Assembly: GCF_003591005.1 (NCBI RefSeq)
Contig: NZ_QYYD01000001.1
Location: forward strand, 248,001-312,000
DNA length: 64,000 bases
Reading direction: 5' to 3'
DNA from: Rhodopseudomonas palustris
Lineage (GTDB): Bacteria; Pseudomonadota; Alphaproteobacteria; Rhizobiales; Xanthobacteraceae
How positions within the stretch are numbered: the stretch's first letter is position 1; each line of letters opens with the position of its first letter. Shown here one piece after another: positions 48,911-59,541 of the stretch. The position numbers were made by a program, and so were the translations under genes. The notes under the pieces are model-generated. The model saw only the letters and a program-made list of their open reading frames with translations. It did not search any database and was not told the origin of the DNA.

Positions 48911-49418
48911 TCACGCCGTGCCGAGCGTCGTCGCGCCGTGCGACGACATCACTCGGCGGCGCGCGCCTTCGAATCATCATTCGCGATTCGTCCCGAAACG
49001 CCTCTCCGGCGCGTCTTTTCGGCGCCGGCACGGGGGTGTGGATGAAAATATTTTCATTGCCAAAAATTCCGACTCAGACTCCGCGGCAGGCTCCTGCGCG
49101 CCGACTCGGGCGCCCGGCCGCTTCGCCGAAACGCGTAGTTAGCGTACTAATCGGATTTGAGAAACGATTGTCGCGCGCGGCTTTCTCTCGATCTTGACAA
49201 ACGCCGATGTAGATTTTTCGGGGCTAAACGCGATCACGCGGCGAACTGCACGACGCGCGAATTCGAAAGACGCCGACGCCGCGCGGCAAACAGCCATCAA
49301 CACTTCCTTAAGCGGGACACTGTTTTTTTCGATGTGTTGGTGTATTCGGGAAGTAGTGCATCTCGATTCCCGAGTGCACGCAGCAGCAATCAGCCATCTC
49401 ACTTTATCGGAGGGCAAC
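48911..49418. other. Gene-free region between gatB and the H1-like gene
   Basis: 508 bp without convincing ORFs. It is less GC-rich in its second half. A perfect 16-bp palindrome lies at 49042-49057. No A/B palindromes. Confidence 0.5.
49042..49057. promoter_or_regulatory. Perfect 16-bp AT-rich palindrome, possible operator
   Basis: ATGAAAATATTTTCAT is an exact inverted repeat standing out in a high-GC region with no gene. It has the form of a dimeric repressor site. The next gene on that strand is the H1-like peptide at 49419, some 360 bp away. Binding is not shown by the sequence. Confidence 0.4.
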
Positions 49419-49562
49419 ATGGCCAAGAAAGCGAAGAAGGCGGCGACGAAGAAAGCGGCGCCGAAGAAGGCGAAGACCGCGAAGACCGCGAAGAGCGCCG
49501 TGAAGAAGACCGCGAAGAAGACCACCAAGAAGGTCGCCAAGAAGGCCGCCAAGAAGAAGTAA
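49419..49562 (+). CDS. Histone H1-like Lys/Ala-rich basic peptide
   Basis: 47 residues, about half Lys with Ala and Thr (MAKKAKKAATKKAAPKKAK.. KKVAKKAAKKK), almost no other residue types. It resembles the C-terminal domain of eukaryotic H1 and bacterial H1-like proteins that bind DNA or RNA by charge. A strong CGGAGGGCAAC site precedes the ATG, which argues that it is translated and picks this start over the longer open frame from 49194. The same composition is seen in the TopA tail in this window. Confidence 0.82.
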   Translation: MAKKAKKAATKKAAPKKAKTAKTAKSAVKKTAKKTTKKVAKKAAKKK

Positions 49563-50225
49563 GCTCGCTCACGAGCGAGTGCCGGCGACTCGAACGTCGG
49601 CAGCGTCACACGACATCGGCGAACGACTGCGCTCAGCGGCGGTTCGGCGAGGGTCCGGTAGACGAGAGGGTGTCGGCGAGACATCAGGCCAAACGGCCGG
49701 TTAGCGCGGCGGAGAATTTCCGAGCGCGCGTACGGCAGAAGAAGCGGTTCTTCTTCTTACGGTGCGGATGCTGGTCCGCAGTTTCACGGCGGTCTCCGCC
49801 TGTGAGATTTGGTCCTGACGTGTTCGCCGACGCCCTCGTTCTTTGTGCGCAGCCGTATCCGGCGCGCCGTCCCGCTGCTTCTGAAGCCGGGCTGATCCAA
49901 GCTCCTCCCATCGGTGATTGCTGCCCCCGCACAGAGTTTGCGGCTGCCAAGGTGTTGCCGCTTCGCCCGATGGTTATCGGTTCGCCAAACCGCAGGGTAA
50001 ACGGGCCGTGAAGCGATGGAGGAAATGCCTGTCGCACAGGTGTTTTCTGATTCCGCCGATTATGGCGGGCCGGCACCGTTCAGAATCCGTTCATCGCGAC
50101 GCTTAAACTGCTCTTCAAATTTGAATGGTCAGATCGCCTGACACAAACACGCCGGGTCACGGCGGTGGGGACGACAAGACAGACGACAGGAGCCGCCCTC
50201 CGGGGGCGGTCAGATGGAGAGACAG
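49563..50225. other. Gene-free region downstream of the H1-like gene
   Basis: About 660 bp with only low-quality, shadow-like ORFs. A short hairpin CTCGCTC-AC-GAGCGAG (49564-49579) directly follows the H1-like stop but has no T-run. Nothing else was recognised; the last ~100 bp probably holds the promoter of the Sel1-like gene. Confidence 0.5.
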
Positions 50226-50492
50226 ATGCTGCAGGGATTTCTGAACACCGAGACTGCGCTGCCGATCGAAGCCGGCGAAAATCCGGATGTGCTGTTCGAC
50301 CTCGGACTGCTGTTCGCCTCCGGGCGCGGCGCTTCGGTCGACCTCGTCGCGGCGCACAAATGGTTCAATCTGGCCGCGCTGAAAGGCCGGGCCGATGCGA
50401 TCGAGCTGCGCCGCGAAGTCGCTTCGCAGATGTCGGCCGAGCAGATTGCCGCAGCGCAGCGCGAAGCCCGCGCCTGGATCAGCTCGCACTAA
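50226..50492 (+). CDS. Small Sel1-like repeat protein
   Basis: 88 residues. DVLFDLGLLFASGRGASVDLVAAHKWFNLAALKGRADAIELRREVASQM matches about one and a half Sel1/TPR-like repeats (GxxFxxGxGxxxDxxxAxxWfxxAAxxGxxxA). Such repeats mediate protein contacts. I choose ATG 50226 with GGAGAGAC upstream over ATG 50214. No signal peptide. Single gene; role unknown. Confidence 0.8.
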   Translation: MLQGFLNTETALPIEAGENPDVLFDLGLLFASGRGASVDLVAAHKWFNLAALKGRADAIELRREVASQMSAEQIAAAQREARAWISSH

Positions 50493-50623
50493 CATTTCGC
50501 GTGAACGCATGGAGCGGCGTCCGGTATCGCCTTATGGTTAGTCCTAAGTCGCGCTGACCGCCGCTGGAACGCCCGGTTATCCTTCCGCCACGCTCCATCA
50601 AGGGAGCCGACGAGGAGGGAACT

Positions 50624-51070
50624 ATGAAATTCAAGTCACTGTTGTGTGTGATCGCCAGCGCGGGCCTGCTCGCGAACTCGGCAACGTTCGCCGCCGAGTT
50701 CGGCACCGCCGACGAAGCCAAAGCGATGCTCACCAAAGCCGCAGCCGCGGTGAAGGTCGACAAGGCCAAGGCGCTGTCGGAATTCGCCAAGGGTGAGGGC
50801 GGCTTCAAGGACCGCGACCTCTACCCGTTCTGCGGCGGCCCCGACGGCCTGTTCACCGCGCACCCGACGCTGACCGGCAAGAGCCTCAAGGACCTCAAGG
50901 ACAAGACCGGCAAGCCGCTCGGCGAAGAGATCTACGCCACCGCCAAGGAAGGCGAGGTCAAGGAAGTCAGCTACATGTGGCCGCGCCCAGGCCAGACCGA
51001 CCCGGTGCAAAAGGTGAGCTACGTCACCAAGATCGGCGACCAGACCTGCGCGGTCGGCTACTACAAATAG
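50624..51070 (+). CDS. Periplasmic single-Cache-domain protein
   Basis: 148 residues. Signal peptide ends near TFA-AEF (residue ~23). The mature part (EAKAMLTKAAAAVKVDKAKALSEFAKGEGGFKDRDLYPFCGGPDGLFTAHPTLTGKSLKDLKDKTGKPLGEEIY..YMWPRPGQ..KVSYVTKIGDQTCAVGYY) is the single Cache (sCache_2-like) ligand-binding fold, as in periplasmic sensors, but with no membrane or signalling domain attached. Two Cys (PFC, QTC) could form a disulphide. GAGGAGGGAACT precedes the ATG. It may bind a small ligand for a separate receptor. Confidence 0.85.
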   Translation: MKFKSLLCVIASAGLLANSATFAAEFGTADEAKAMLTKAAAAVKVDKAKALSEFAKGEGGFKDRDLYPFCGGPDGLFTAHPTLTGKSLKDLKDKTGKPLGEEIYATAKEGEVKEVSYMWPRPGQTDPVQKVSYVTKIGDQTCAVGYYK

Positions 51071-51153
51071 CCCGGCAGGGACTTTCAGCAGCGTTCGGCG
51101 ACCGAGACAGAATGCGCCCATCGCACCGCCTTCACGTCCGTCGCCCCACGCAC

Positions 51154-51274
51154 GGTCATTCCGGGGCGCTCACGCAGTGAGCGAACCCGGAATCCCGAAA
51201 TTGTGGAAACGTTCGGCGGTGCGTCACATGTCGAGATTCCGGGTTCGCTTGCTTCGCAAGCGCCCGGAATGACT
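51154..51274. repeat. Type C palindrome (GTCATTCCGGGGCGC...CGCCCGGAATGAC)
   Basis: A third palindrome family seen once here, about 120 bp: GGTCATTCCGGGGCGCTCACGC..GAACCCGGAATC and GATTCCGGGTTCGC..AAGCGCCCGGAATGAC. Intergenic between converging genes, like types A and B. Confidence 0.75.
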
Positions 51275-51333
51275 CGCGGAGAGGCGGTGCTGCCCGTCGG
51301 GAGTCGATGTTGTTGAGGCGGCTAGCCGCGACC

Positions 51334-52332
51334 TCACTCGATCCGGATGCCCGCGGCGCGGATCACGCCCGACCATAGCGCCTTCTCCTCCGCCAGCGTC
51401 TTGCGCAACTCGTCCGGCGAGGAGGGCGCTGGCGTGATCATCTGGACTTTCAGCTTCTCGGCCACCGCCGGCTCGGCGAGCGACCGCCGCACTTCGGCGT
51501 TGATCGCGTCGATCAGCGCAGGCGGCGTGCCGCGCGGGGCGATCAGGGCGTTCCAGGCGTCGGACTGCACATCGATCCCGCTCTCCTTCAGCGTCGGCAC
51601 GTCAGGTAGAAACGGCGAGCGCTCCGGCGTCGATACCGCGAGGATCTTCATCGTGCCGGACGCGAGCTGCGGCGTGACCGCGATCGCCGGCAGGCACGCG
51701 GCCTGGACGTCGCCGCGGATCAGCGCCGTCACCGCATTGGGCGAGCCGGCATACGGAATATGCACCAGCTTGGCACCGGCCTGCTGCGCGATCGCTTCCA
51801 TGCACAGCTGCGACAGCGAGCCGGCGCCGATCGAGGCGTAAGCGACGCTGCTGCCCGGCGCCTTCAGCCGCGCGACGAAGTCGGCGACGCTGCTGACACC
51901 GAGGCTCGACGGCACCACCAGCACGTTCGGAAGCCGCGTCAGCATCGTCACCGGCGTGATGTCGCGCTCCGGATCGTAAGGCAGTTTGGCAAACACCATC
52001 TGATTGATCACCAGTGGGCCGGGGATCGAGATGCCGAGCGTCGCGCCGTCCGGTGTTGCCTTGGCGACCGCGTCGGTGCCGTTGTTGCCGGCGGCGCCCG
52101 GCTTGTTCTCGATCACGAACGTCGTGCCGGGATGTCGCGCCTGCAAACTGTCGGCAAGGATGCGGCCGACGATGTCCGGCGTCGAGCCGGCGCCGAACGG
52201 CACGACGATCCGCACCAGCCTTGGCGGCCATGCCGCCGTCTCAGCCGAAGCGGGAGCGCTGATCGTGCACAGAGCAACCAGCATCGCGAACGTCGGCCGC
52301 AGCGTTCGGAGGAAGTCTCCCAGCATTTGCAT
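51334..52332 (-). CDS. Bug/TctC-family periplasmic substrate-binding protein
   Basis: 332 residues. Signal peptide ends ~ASA-ETA (residue 29-31). WPPRLVRIVVPFGAGSTPDIVGRILADSLQ, VIENKPGAAGNNGTDAVAKATPDGATLGI, YASIGAGSLSQLCMEAI..KLVHIPYAGSPNAVTALIRGDV and ILAVSTPERSPFLPDVPTLKESGID are Bug family signatures. These bind carboxylates for tripartite tricarboxylate transporters, yet no tctA/tctB genes are adjacent, as with most orphan Bug proteins. Start could be the second ATG (52326), which has better spacing from AGGA. Confidence 0.92.
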   Translation of the reverse strand: MQMLGDFLRTLRPTFAMLVALCTISAPASAETAAWPPRLVRIVVPFGAGSTPDIVGRILADSLQARHPGTTFVIENKPGAAGNNGTDAVAKATPDGATLGISIPGPLVINQMVFAKLPYDPERDITPVTMLTRLPNVLVVPSSLGVSSVADFVARLKAPGSSVAYASIGAGSLSQLCMEAIAQQAGAKLVHIPYAGSPNAVTALIRGDVQAACLPAIAVTPQLASGTMKILAVSTPERSPFLPDVPTLKESGIDVQSDAWNALIAPRGTPPALIDAINAEVRRSLAEPAVAEKLKVQMITPAPSSPDELRKTLAEEKALWSGVIRAAGIRIE

Positions 52333-52464
52333 CGGTCCTGTAAAGAATGATACCCGGATTTGCCCGCGCGGCGCCGTGCTGCGGCCGCGCGACGGCGCGG
52401 ACCTTAGGGGGAATTGGCCAGGGCGCAAACTGCCGCATGCGCCGGCCGAGACAGGAGTGACGCG

Positions 52465-53049
52465 ATGGGACTTGCGGTGATGATCCTCGGCCTGGTGCTG
52501 TTCATCGGCACCCATGTCGTGACGACGCGGCGCGATCTGCGCAGCCGCCTGATCGGCATCGGCGGCGAGGCCATTTATAAGATCGCTTACGCGGTGCTGG
52601 CGATCGGCGGCCTGCTGCTGATCGCCTATGGCTTTGCCGCCTATCGGGCGGATGGCTGGATCGATGTCTGGTACCCGCCGCGCTGGACCAAACATCTCAC
52701 CGCACTGCTGATGCTGCCGATGGCAATCCTGCTCGCCGCGGCGTATTCGCGCGGCCGCATCTACGCGGCGGTCAAGCACCCGATGCTGACCGCGGTGAAG
52801 CTGTGGGCGGTCGGGCATCTGATCGCCAACGGCGATCTCGGGTCGATCATCCTGTTCGGTTCGCTGCTGGCCTGGGCGGTGTACGACCGCATCTCGCTGA
52901 AGCGGCGCAGCGACGCGGGCGGTCCGCCGATCCCGGTCGGTGGTGCCAGGAACGACGTCATCGCTATCGTCGCCGGCGTCGTGCTGTATCTGGCGCTCGC
53001 TTTCGTCTTCCATCCCTACGTCATCGGCGTACCCGTGTTCGGAGCCTAA
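52465..53049 (+). CDS. NnrU-family membrane protein
   Basis: 194 residues with about five to six hydrophobic segments. [56 protein letters not shown] and [44 protein letters not shown] are NnrU features (PF07298). NnrU is linked to nitrite/nitric oxide metabolism in Rhodobacter, and related proteins occur widely. AGGAGTGACGCG precedes the ATG. panB follows after 2 bp, so they are co-transcribed. Confidence 0.9.
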   Translation: MGLAVMILGLVLFIGTHVVTTRRDLRSRLIGIGGEAIYKIAYAVLAIGGLLLIAYGFAAYRADGWIDVWYPPRWTKHLTALLMLPMAILLAAAYSRGRIYAAVKHPMLTAVKLWAVGHLIANGDLGSIILFGSLLAWAVYDRISLKRRSDAGGPPIPVGGARNDVIAIVAGVVLYLALAFVFHPYVIGVPVFGA

Positions 53050-53051
53050 GC

Positions 53052-53873
<822 letters not shown>

Positions 53874-54122
53874 GACAGGACGACGTGCGAGGGCGAGCGA
53901 CTGCCTGAACTTTGCCGCAAGAATTGCGGCGTAAGCTCAGGGCATGAGCTCACGGGCAGATCCGAGCAAGCATCAGTTGATGGTTTCGGGACATCCCCTT
54001 GATCCGGCTTGCTTTGCCTTGCCACCGCCATATCGCTAGAGTATCGCCGCCGCAGCGTCTCTGGGACAGACGCCCGGCGCGCTTTGCGGCAGCGCCACGA
54101 GATCGCGACAGGAAATCCATAA

Positions 54123-54776
54123 GTGTCTGAACTATTTAACGAAGTCGATGAAGAAGTCCGTCGCGAACGGCTCAAGCAGCTGTGGGACAAATACTCGCTG
54201 TTCATCATCATCGGCGCGATCCTGATCGTGGCCGGAGTCGGCGGCTGGCGCGGCTATCAATATCTCGAAGGCAAGAAGGCCGCCGAAGCCGGTGCCGCCT
54301 TCACCGCCGCGGCCGAATTGTCCGATCAGAACAAGCACGCCGAAGCCGAAGAAGCCTTCAACAAGATCGCCGCGACCGCGCCTGCGGGCTATCGCAACCT
54401 CGCGCGGCTGCGCGCCGCAGCCGAAGCCGCCGCGCGCGATCCGCAGCAGGCGGTCAAGCTGTACGAAGCGATCGCGGCCGATCGCAGCGTCCCGGCGCAG
54501 GACCGCGATCTCGCGACGCTGCGTATCGGCCAGCTGCTGGTCGACACCACGGCGTATAACGACATGGTGCAGCGCCTCGAACCGATCTCCGGTCCGGGCG
54601 CCATCTATCGTCACACCGCGCGTGAGATGCTGGCGCTATCTGCCTGGCGCGCCAACAATGTCGAGGCGACGCGGCAGTGGATCGAGCAGATCAATCTCGA
54701 TCCGGAAACGCCGGCGAGCCTGCGTAACCGCGCCGAAGTCATGCAGGCGCTGCTGCCGCCCGCCGCCAAGAGCTAG
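54123..54776 (+). CDS. YfgM-like TPR membrane protein
   Basis: 217 residues. A short cytoplasmic N-terminus (SELFNEVDEEVRRERLKQLWDKYS), one TM helix (residues 24-42, LFIIIGAILIVAGVGGWRGY) and a periplasmic TPR-like domain: the YfgM/TPR_21 (PF09976) layout. E. coli YfgM associates with SecYEG and periplasmic chaperones. GTG start. It heads the group YfgM-like, lipoprotein, der, MFS. In other proteobacteria bamB lies between yfgM and der; here a different lipoprotein does. Confidence 0.85.
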   Translation: MSELFNEVDEEVRRERLKQLWDKYSLFIIIGAILIVAGVGGWRGYQYLEGKKAAEAGAAFTAAAELSDQNKHAEAEEAFNKIAATAPAGYRNLARLRAAAEAAARDPQQAVKLYEAIAADRSVPAQDRDLATLRIGQLLVDTTAYNDMVQRLEPISGPGAIYRHTAREMLALSAWRANNVEATRQWIEQINLDPETPASLRNRAEVMQALLPPAAKS

Positions 54777-54829
54777 TTCGACACCGACCGGCACCATCGC
54801 CAACGTTCGAGTTACGTGAGACATCGCCC

Positions 54830-55366
54830 ATGCGCCGTTCGCACCGCCTGATCTCCCTTGCCGTTCTGCTCGCGCTGTCGAGCGGATTGGGTGGCTGCGG
54901 CAGCATGGGCGGTTGGGATCCGACCGATATGTTCGACTTCCTGGACAACAAGAAGAAGCTGGCGGGCGATCGCAAGCCGGTGTTCCCTGAAGGCGTCCCG
55001 GGGCTCGAGCAGGGTGTGCCGAAGGGGCTCTATAAAGGCGCGCAGCAACAGGATCAGGCCGTAATGGAGCCGGAGCCGCCAGCCGCGCCGCCGCCGGAAG
55101 CCAAGCCGAAGCGTAGTAAGGCGCAACGCAGTTCGACAGCATCCCGCCCCGCGGCGCGGCCGTCGCCGGACGCCTCGGAGGAAGACGGCAGCACAGCCGC
55201 TGCGCCGCCGGCGCCGAAGCCCGCCAAGCAGGCGCGCCGCCGCAGCACCACCGCGCCAGCGGCCGACCAGCCCTCCGCAGAACCGGCTCCGGCTCCGGTC
55301 CAGCAACAGCAGCAAGGCACGTCGGCTTTCCCGGCGCCGCTGCCGAGCGGTACTTTCCAGCGCTGA
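54830..55366 (+). CDS. Pro-rich outer-membrane-type lipoprotein in the BamB position
   Basis: 178 residues. Lipobox LGGC with Cys23 after a hydrophobic signal. After it GSMGGWDPTDMFDFLDNKKKLAGDRKPVFPEGVPGLEQGVPKGLYKG is well ordered in composition. Then comes a ~110-residue Pro/Ala/Lys/Gln-rich tail with no globular domain. No PQQ-like beta-propeller repeats are present, so this is not BamB, though it holds the yfgM-X-der slot. Residue +2 after Cys is Gly, not Asp, so outer-membrane sorting is likely. Function unknown. Confidence 0.8.
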   Translation: MRRSHRLISLAVLLALSSGLGGCGSMGGWDPTDMFDFLDNKKKLAGDRKPVFPEGVPGLEQGVPKGLYKGAQQQDQAVMEPEPPAAPPPEAKPKRSKAQRSSTASRPAARPSPDASEEDGSTAAAPPAPKPAKQARRRSTTAPAADQPSAEPAPAPVQQQQQGTSAFPAPLPSGTFQR

Positions 55367-55438
55367 TCAGGGCTTCCGGCGCGCTTCCGGTACGCCGCGA
55401 CATTGACAGGTCACCGCTTCTCGGCGCACGGATCAGCC

Positions 55439-56824
55439 ATGTCGTTCACCATCGCCATTATCGGCCGACCTAACGTCGGCAAATCAACGCTGTTCAATCG
55501 TCTGGTCGGGCAAAAGCTCGCGCTGGTCGACGACACGCCTGGAGTCACCCGCGACCGCCGTGAAGGCGAGGGGCGCCTTGGCGATCTCGAATTCACCATC
55601 ATCGATACGGCGGGGCTCGACGAGGGCGCCAAAGGCTCGCTGACGGCGCGGATGCAGCAGCAGACCGAGACCGCCATCGCGCTCGCCGACGCGCTGATGT
55701 TCGTGTTCGACGCCCGCATGGGGCTGACGCCGAACGACCGCGCCTTCGCGGACTTTGCCCGCCGCGCCAACAAGCCGGTGGTGCTGGTCGCCAACAAGAG
55801 CGAGGGCAAGCACGGCGAGATCGGCGCGATGGAGTCCTACGCGCTCGGCCTCGGCGATCCGGTGCAGATCTCCGCCGAACACGGCGAAGGCCTCAGCGAA
55901 CTCTACGACGCGCTGCGCGTGCTGATGCCGGAGCCGGTCGAAGAGGATGAGGACGACGACGAGAACCTCAACGAACTGACCGACGAGGAAATCGCGCGTC
56001 GCCCGATCCGGGTCGCGATCGTCGGCCGGCCCAACGCCGGCAAGTCGACCTTCATCAACCGGCTGCTCGGCGAGGACCGATTGCTGACCAGCCCCGAAGC
56101 CGGCACGACGCGCGACTCGATCGCCGTCGAGGTGAAGTGGAAGGGCCGCGACTTCCGCATTTTCGACACCGCTGGTTTGCGGCGGCGCTCGCGGATCGAG
56201 GAGAAGCTCGAGAAGCTGTCGGTCGCCGACGCGCTGCGCGCGGTACGCTTCGCCGAAGTGGTGGTGCTGATGATGGATTCGCAGAACCGCTTCGAGGAGC
56301 AGGATCTGCGCATCGCCGATCTGATCGAGCGCGAGGGCCGTGCGCTGGTGATCGCGGTCAACAAATGGGATCTGGTCGAGCAGCAGGGCGGCCAGATCGC
56401 ACAGTTGCGCGCCGATGCCGACCACTGGCTGCCGCAGATCCGCGGCGTGCCGATCGTCGCGACCTCGGGCATGCTGGGCGAGGGCGTCGACCGGCTGATG
56501 ACGGCGATCCAGGACGCCTACGCCGTATGGAATACGCGCGTGCCGACCGCAGCGCTGAACCGCTGGTTCGAGCAGGCGGTGGCGCAGAACCCGCCGCCCG
56601 CGGTCGCCGGCCGCCGGCTGAAGCTCAACTACGCGACCCAGGCCAAGGCGCGGCCGCCGAGCTTCGTGGTGTTCTGCTCGCGCGCCGACGCGGTGCCGGA
56701 ATCCTATCTGCGCTATCTGGTCAACTCGATGCGCGGCGTCTTCAAGCTGCCCGGCACGCCGGTGCGGATCACGCTCCGCGAGAAGGCGAACCCGTTCGCC
56801 CATAAGCGCAAGCGGAAGTCATGA
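55439..56824 (+). CDS. der: Double GTPase Der (EngA), ribosome assembly
   Basis: 461 residues. Two G domains in tandem: first GRPNVGKST (8-16) with [12 protein letters not shown] and DTAGLDEG; second GRPNAGKST (~200) with [28 protein letters not shown] and NKWDLVE. A C-terminal KH-like domain ([34 protein letters not shown]) ends with a basic tail. An acidic linker ([17 protein letters not shown]) joins the G domains. Der acts in 50S subunit maturation. Stop overlaps the next gene (ATGA). Confidence 0.97.
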   Translation: MSFTIAIIGRPNVGKSTLFNRLVGQKLALVDDTPGVTRDRREGEGRLGDLEFTIIDTAGLDEGAKGSLTARMQQQTETAIALADALMFVFDARMGLTPNDRAFADFARRANKPVVLVANKSEGKHGEIGAMESYALGLGDPVQISAEHGEGLSELYDALRVLMPEPVEEDEDDDENLNELTDEEIARRPIRVAIVGRPNAGKSTFINRLLGEDRLLTSPEAGTTRDSIAVEVKWKGRDFRIFDTAGLRRRSRIEEKLEKLSVADALRAVRFAEVVVLMMDSQNRFEEQDLRIADLIEREGRALVIAVNKWDLVEQQGGQIAQLRADADHWLPQIRGVPIVATSGMLGEGVDRLMTAIQDAYAVWNTRVPTAALNRWFEQAVAQNPPPAVAGRRLKLNYATQAKARPPSFVVFCSRADAVPESYLRYLVNSMRGVFKLPGTPVRITLREKANPFAHKRKRKS

Positions 56825-58101
56825 CCAGCGGCGACCAACCGTCCGAGACGATCGGGGCGGGAGGCGCGCGGCCCGCCGCGGTGGGATTCATCTTCGTCAC
56901 CATTCTGCTCGACATGCTGAGTATCGGCATGATCCTGCCGATCCTTCCGAAGCTCATCGAGAGCTTCTCGAACAACAACACCGCGGACGCAGCCCGCATC
57001 TACGGCCTGTTCGGCACCGCCTGGGCGCTGATGCAGTTCGTCGCCTCGCCGGTGCTCGGCGGGCTGTCCGATCATTTCGGCCGCCGGCCGGTGATCCTGC
57101 TATCCAATCTCGGCCTCGGGCTCGACTACGTCCTGATGGCTTTGGCGCCGTCGCTGGGCTGGCTGTTTCTCGGGCGGGTGATCTCGGGCATCACTGCGGC
57201 AAGTATCTCGACGGCGTTCGCCTACATCGCCGACGTGACGCCAGCGGAGAAGCGCGCCGCGGTGTTCGGCAAAGTCGGCGCCGCGTTCGGGCTCGGCTTC
57301 ATCATCGGTCCGGCGATGGGCGGGCTGCTCGGCGGCGTCGATCCGCGGCTGCCGTTCTGGGTCGCGGCCGGAATGAGCTTGTGCAACGCTCTGTATGGTT
57401 TGTTCGTGTTGCCGGAATCGTTGCCGCCGGAGCGGCGCTCGCCGTTTCGCTGGCGATCGGCCAATCCGGTCGGAGCCGTGCGGCTGCTCGGCTCCAACAG
57501 CCGGCTCGCCGCGATGGCGGTGGTCGAGTTCTGTGCCGAGGTTGCGCACGTCGCGCTGCCGGCGATCTTCGTGCTGTATGCGAGCTATCGCTACGGCTGG
57601 AGCGAGACCAGGATCGGTCTGGCACTGGCCTTCGTCGGCGTCTGCACCGCGATCGTGCAGGGTGGGCTGGTAGGGCCCGCGGTGAAGCGGCTCGGCGAGC
57701 GCAACGCGCAGATCATCGGTTATGGCGGCGGCGCGCTCGGCTTTCTGATCTACGCGCTGGCGCCGACGGGCGCGCTGTTCTGGATCGGTATTCCGGTGAT
57801 GACGCTGTGGGGGATCGCAGGGCCGGCAACCTCCGGAATGATGACGCGGCTGGTATCGTCCGAACAACAGGGCCAGCTGCAGGGCGCGATGACCAGCGTC
57901 AAGAGCATCGCCGAGTTGATCGGCCCGTTCCTGTTCACGCTGATTTTTGCTTATTTCATCGGCGGCAACGCTCCGCTGGAGCTACCCGGAGCGCCGTTCC
58001 TGCTCGCCGGGGCGCTGCTGATAGTCTCGGTGGTGATCGCGGCCGGAGCGGCGGGTGGGCCCGAAAACAATCAGGCGCCGCAAGCGGCGCCTGATGTGTG
58101 A
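56821..58101 (+). CDS. MFS transporter of the TetA/TCR-like family
   Basis: 426 residues with 12 predicted TM segments. [92 protein letters not shown] has MFS motif A and motif C (GxxxGPxxGG), the TetA-like drug:proton antiporter pattern. Chromosomal relatives are not resistance determinants by default, so the substrate is unknown. Coupled to der by an ATGA overlap. Confidence 0.9.
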   Translation: MTSGDQPSETIGAGGARPAAVGFIFVTILLDMLSIGMILPILPKLIESFSNNNTADAARIYGLFGTAWALMQFVASPVLGGLSDHFGRRPVILLSNLGLGLDYVLMALAPSLGWLFLGRVISGITAASISTAFAYIADVTPAEKRAAVFGKVGAAFGLGFIIGPAMGGLLGGVDPRLPFWVAAGMSLCNALYGLFVLPESLPPERRSPFRWRSANPVGAVRLLGSNSRLAAMAVVEFCAEVAHVALPAIFVLYASYRYGWSETRIGLALAFVGVCTAIVQGGLVGPAVKRLGERNAQIIGYGGGALGFLIYALAPTGALFWIGIPVMTLWGIAGPATSGMMTRLVSSEQQGQLQGAMTSVKSIAELIGPFLFTLIFAYFIGGNAPLELPGAPFLLAGALLIVSVVIAAGAAGGPENNQAPQAAPDV

Positions 58102-58116
58102 GTTACCCGGATCTTC

Positions 58117-58228
58117 AGTGCGAGCGAGCCCCCGGAGCGGCGCCTTTGCGCCGTCCGGGCGAGGCATGGCGACGAAGCAATCCAGCCCAGCGCTCGTTTG
58201 TCTGGACGGCCTCGCGGGCAGTGACGGC
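58117..58228. repeat. Degenerate type B-like palindrome
   Basis: The segment GTGCGAGCGAGC...GACGAAGCAATCCAGCCCAGC and its right side CTGGACGGCCTCGCGGGCAGTGACGG resemble a mutated type B copy between the converging MFS and LivK genes. Confidence 0.5.
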
Positions 58229-58233
58229 TGGGC

Positions 58234-59463
58234 TTACTTCTTGACCAGCGGGCACTCGCTTTCTGACAACGGGCGGGCCGCGTCTTCGGCGGAGATGTCG
58301 GCGATCTTCTTGTAGTAGTCCCACGGTCCCTTGGATTCCGCCGGGGTCTTCACCTCGAACAGATAGGCCGGGACCATGCGCCGCCCGTCGGCACGGATGA
58401 TCGACTTGCCGAACGGCACGTCGTCGGCCGGAATCTCCTTCATCTTGGCCACCACCTTGGCGCCGTCGTGTGGGTTGCCGCCCATCGCGTCCAGCGTCTT
58501 GAGATAATGCAGCACCGCCGCATACACGCCGGCCTGGGTCATCGACGGCTTGGCGTTGTTCCTGGCCTGCTCCGAGAACCTCTTGGCGAACGCGCGGGTG
58601 TTGTCGTTGAGGTCCCAATAATAGGACTCGGTGAAGGTCAGACCCTGCGCCACCTTGAGGCCGAGCGAGTGCACGTCGTTGACGAACAGCAGCAGCGCGG
58701 CCAGCTTCTGGCCGCCGGAGGTGATGCCGAATTCTGCCGCCTGCTTGATCGAGTTCGTCGTGTCGCCGCCCGCATTGGCGAGGCCGACGACCTTGGCCTT
58801 GGAGGCCTGCGCCTGCAGCAGGAAGGATGAGAAGTCGGCGTTGTTGATCGGGTGCTTGACGCTGCCCAGGACCTGGCCGCCATTGGCCTTCACCACTGCG
58901 GTGGTGTCGCGTTCGAGCGCGGCGCCGAATGCGTAGTCGGCGGTGAGGAAGAACCAGGTGTTGCCGCCGGCCTTGGTCAGTGCCTGACCGGTGCCGTGTG
59001 CCAGCATGTAGGTGTCGTATGTCATCGAGATGGTGTTGGGATTGCACGCCTTGCCGGTGAGGTCCGCGCTGGCGCCGCCCGAGTTCATCAGGATGCTGTT
59101 CTTCTCCTTGACGAGGTTGCTGATCGCCAGCGCGACGCCGGAGTTCGGCGTGTCGGTGATCAGGTCGACCTTGTCGACGTCGATCCACTGGCGCGCAACG
59201 TTGACGCCGATGTCGGGCTTGTTCTGGTGATCGCCGGCGATCAGTTCGATCTTCCAGCCCTTGGCTTCGAGGCCGGAGTCGGCGATGGCCAGCTTGGCGG
59301 CGACCACCGAGTTCGGTCCGCCGATGTCGGCGTAGAGGCTCGACATATCATTGAGCACGCCAATCTTGGCGGTCTTGTCCTGGGCAAGTGCAGGCGAGGC
59401 GAACGCGGCGCTCGCCAGCGCAAGCGCGATGGCACGACGACGCGACAATGCGACTCTCATCAT
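58234..59463 (-). CDS. ABC transporter substrate-binding protein (LivK/branched-chain type)
   Basis: 409 residues. Signal peptide ends ~ALA-QDK (residue 26-27). KIGVLNDMSSLYADIGGPNSVVAAKLAIADSG, VDLITDTPNSGVALAISNLVKEKNSI and NTWFFLTADYAFGAALERDTTAVVKANGGQVLGSVKHPIN are type I periplasmic-binding-protein features of the LivJ/K group. It binds an amino acid or aromatic acid. No permease or ATPase genes are adjacent, so it is an orphan receptor in this window. A GGGGG lies 2-5 bp before the ATG pair; the second ATG (59460) has the better spacing. Confidence 0.9.
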   Translation of the reverse strand: MMRVALSRRRAIALALASAAFASPALAQDKTAKIGVLNDMSSLYADIGGPNSVVAAKLAIADSGLEAKGWKIELIAGDHQNKPDIGVNVARQWIDVDKVDLITDTPNSGVALAISNLVKEKNSILMNSGGASADLTGKACNPNTISMTYDTYMLAHGTGQALTKAGGNTWFFLTADYAFGAALERDTTAVVKANGGQVLGSVKHPINNADFSSFLLQAQASKAKVVGLANAGGDTTNSIKQAAEFGITSGGQKLAALLLFVNDVHSLGLKVAQGLTFTESYYWDLNDNTRAFAKRFSEQARNNAKPSMTQAGVYAAVLHYLKTLDAMGGNPHDGAKVVAKMKEIPADDVPFGKSIIRADGRRMVPAYLFEVKTPAESKGPWDYYKKIADISAEDAARPLSESECPLVKK

Positions 59464-59541
59464 TTCCCCCTTTGAGGATGGCAGATTGTGAGCGGGTGTT
59501 CTCCCCGCTTGCGGTCAGTCAATCGTGCCGTCCTGCGGAAG

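Noticed and set aside
49157-50011. ORF across the H1-like gene and downstream DNA
   Set aside because: Different frame from the basic peptide, Arg-rich random composition and no ribosome site.
55439-58101. der-MFS pair as a drug-resistance island
   Set aside because: The MFS gene is TetA-like in motif only, is coupled to a housekeeping gene and shows no sign of recent transfer.
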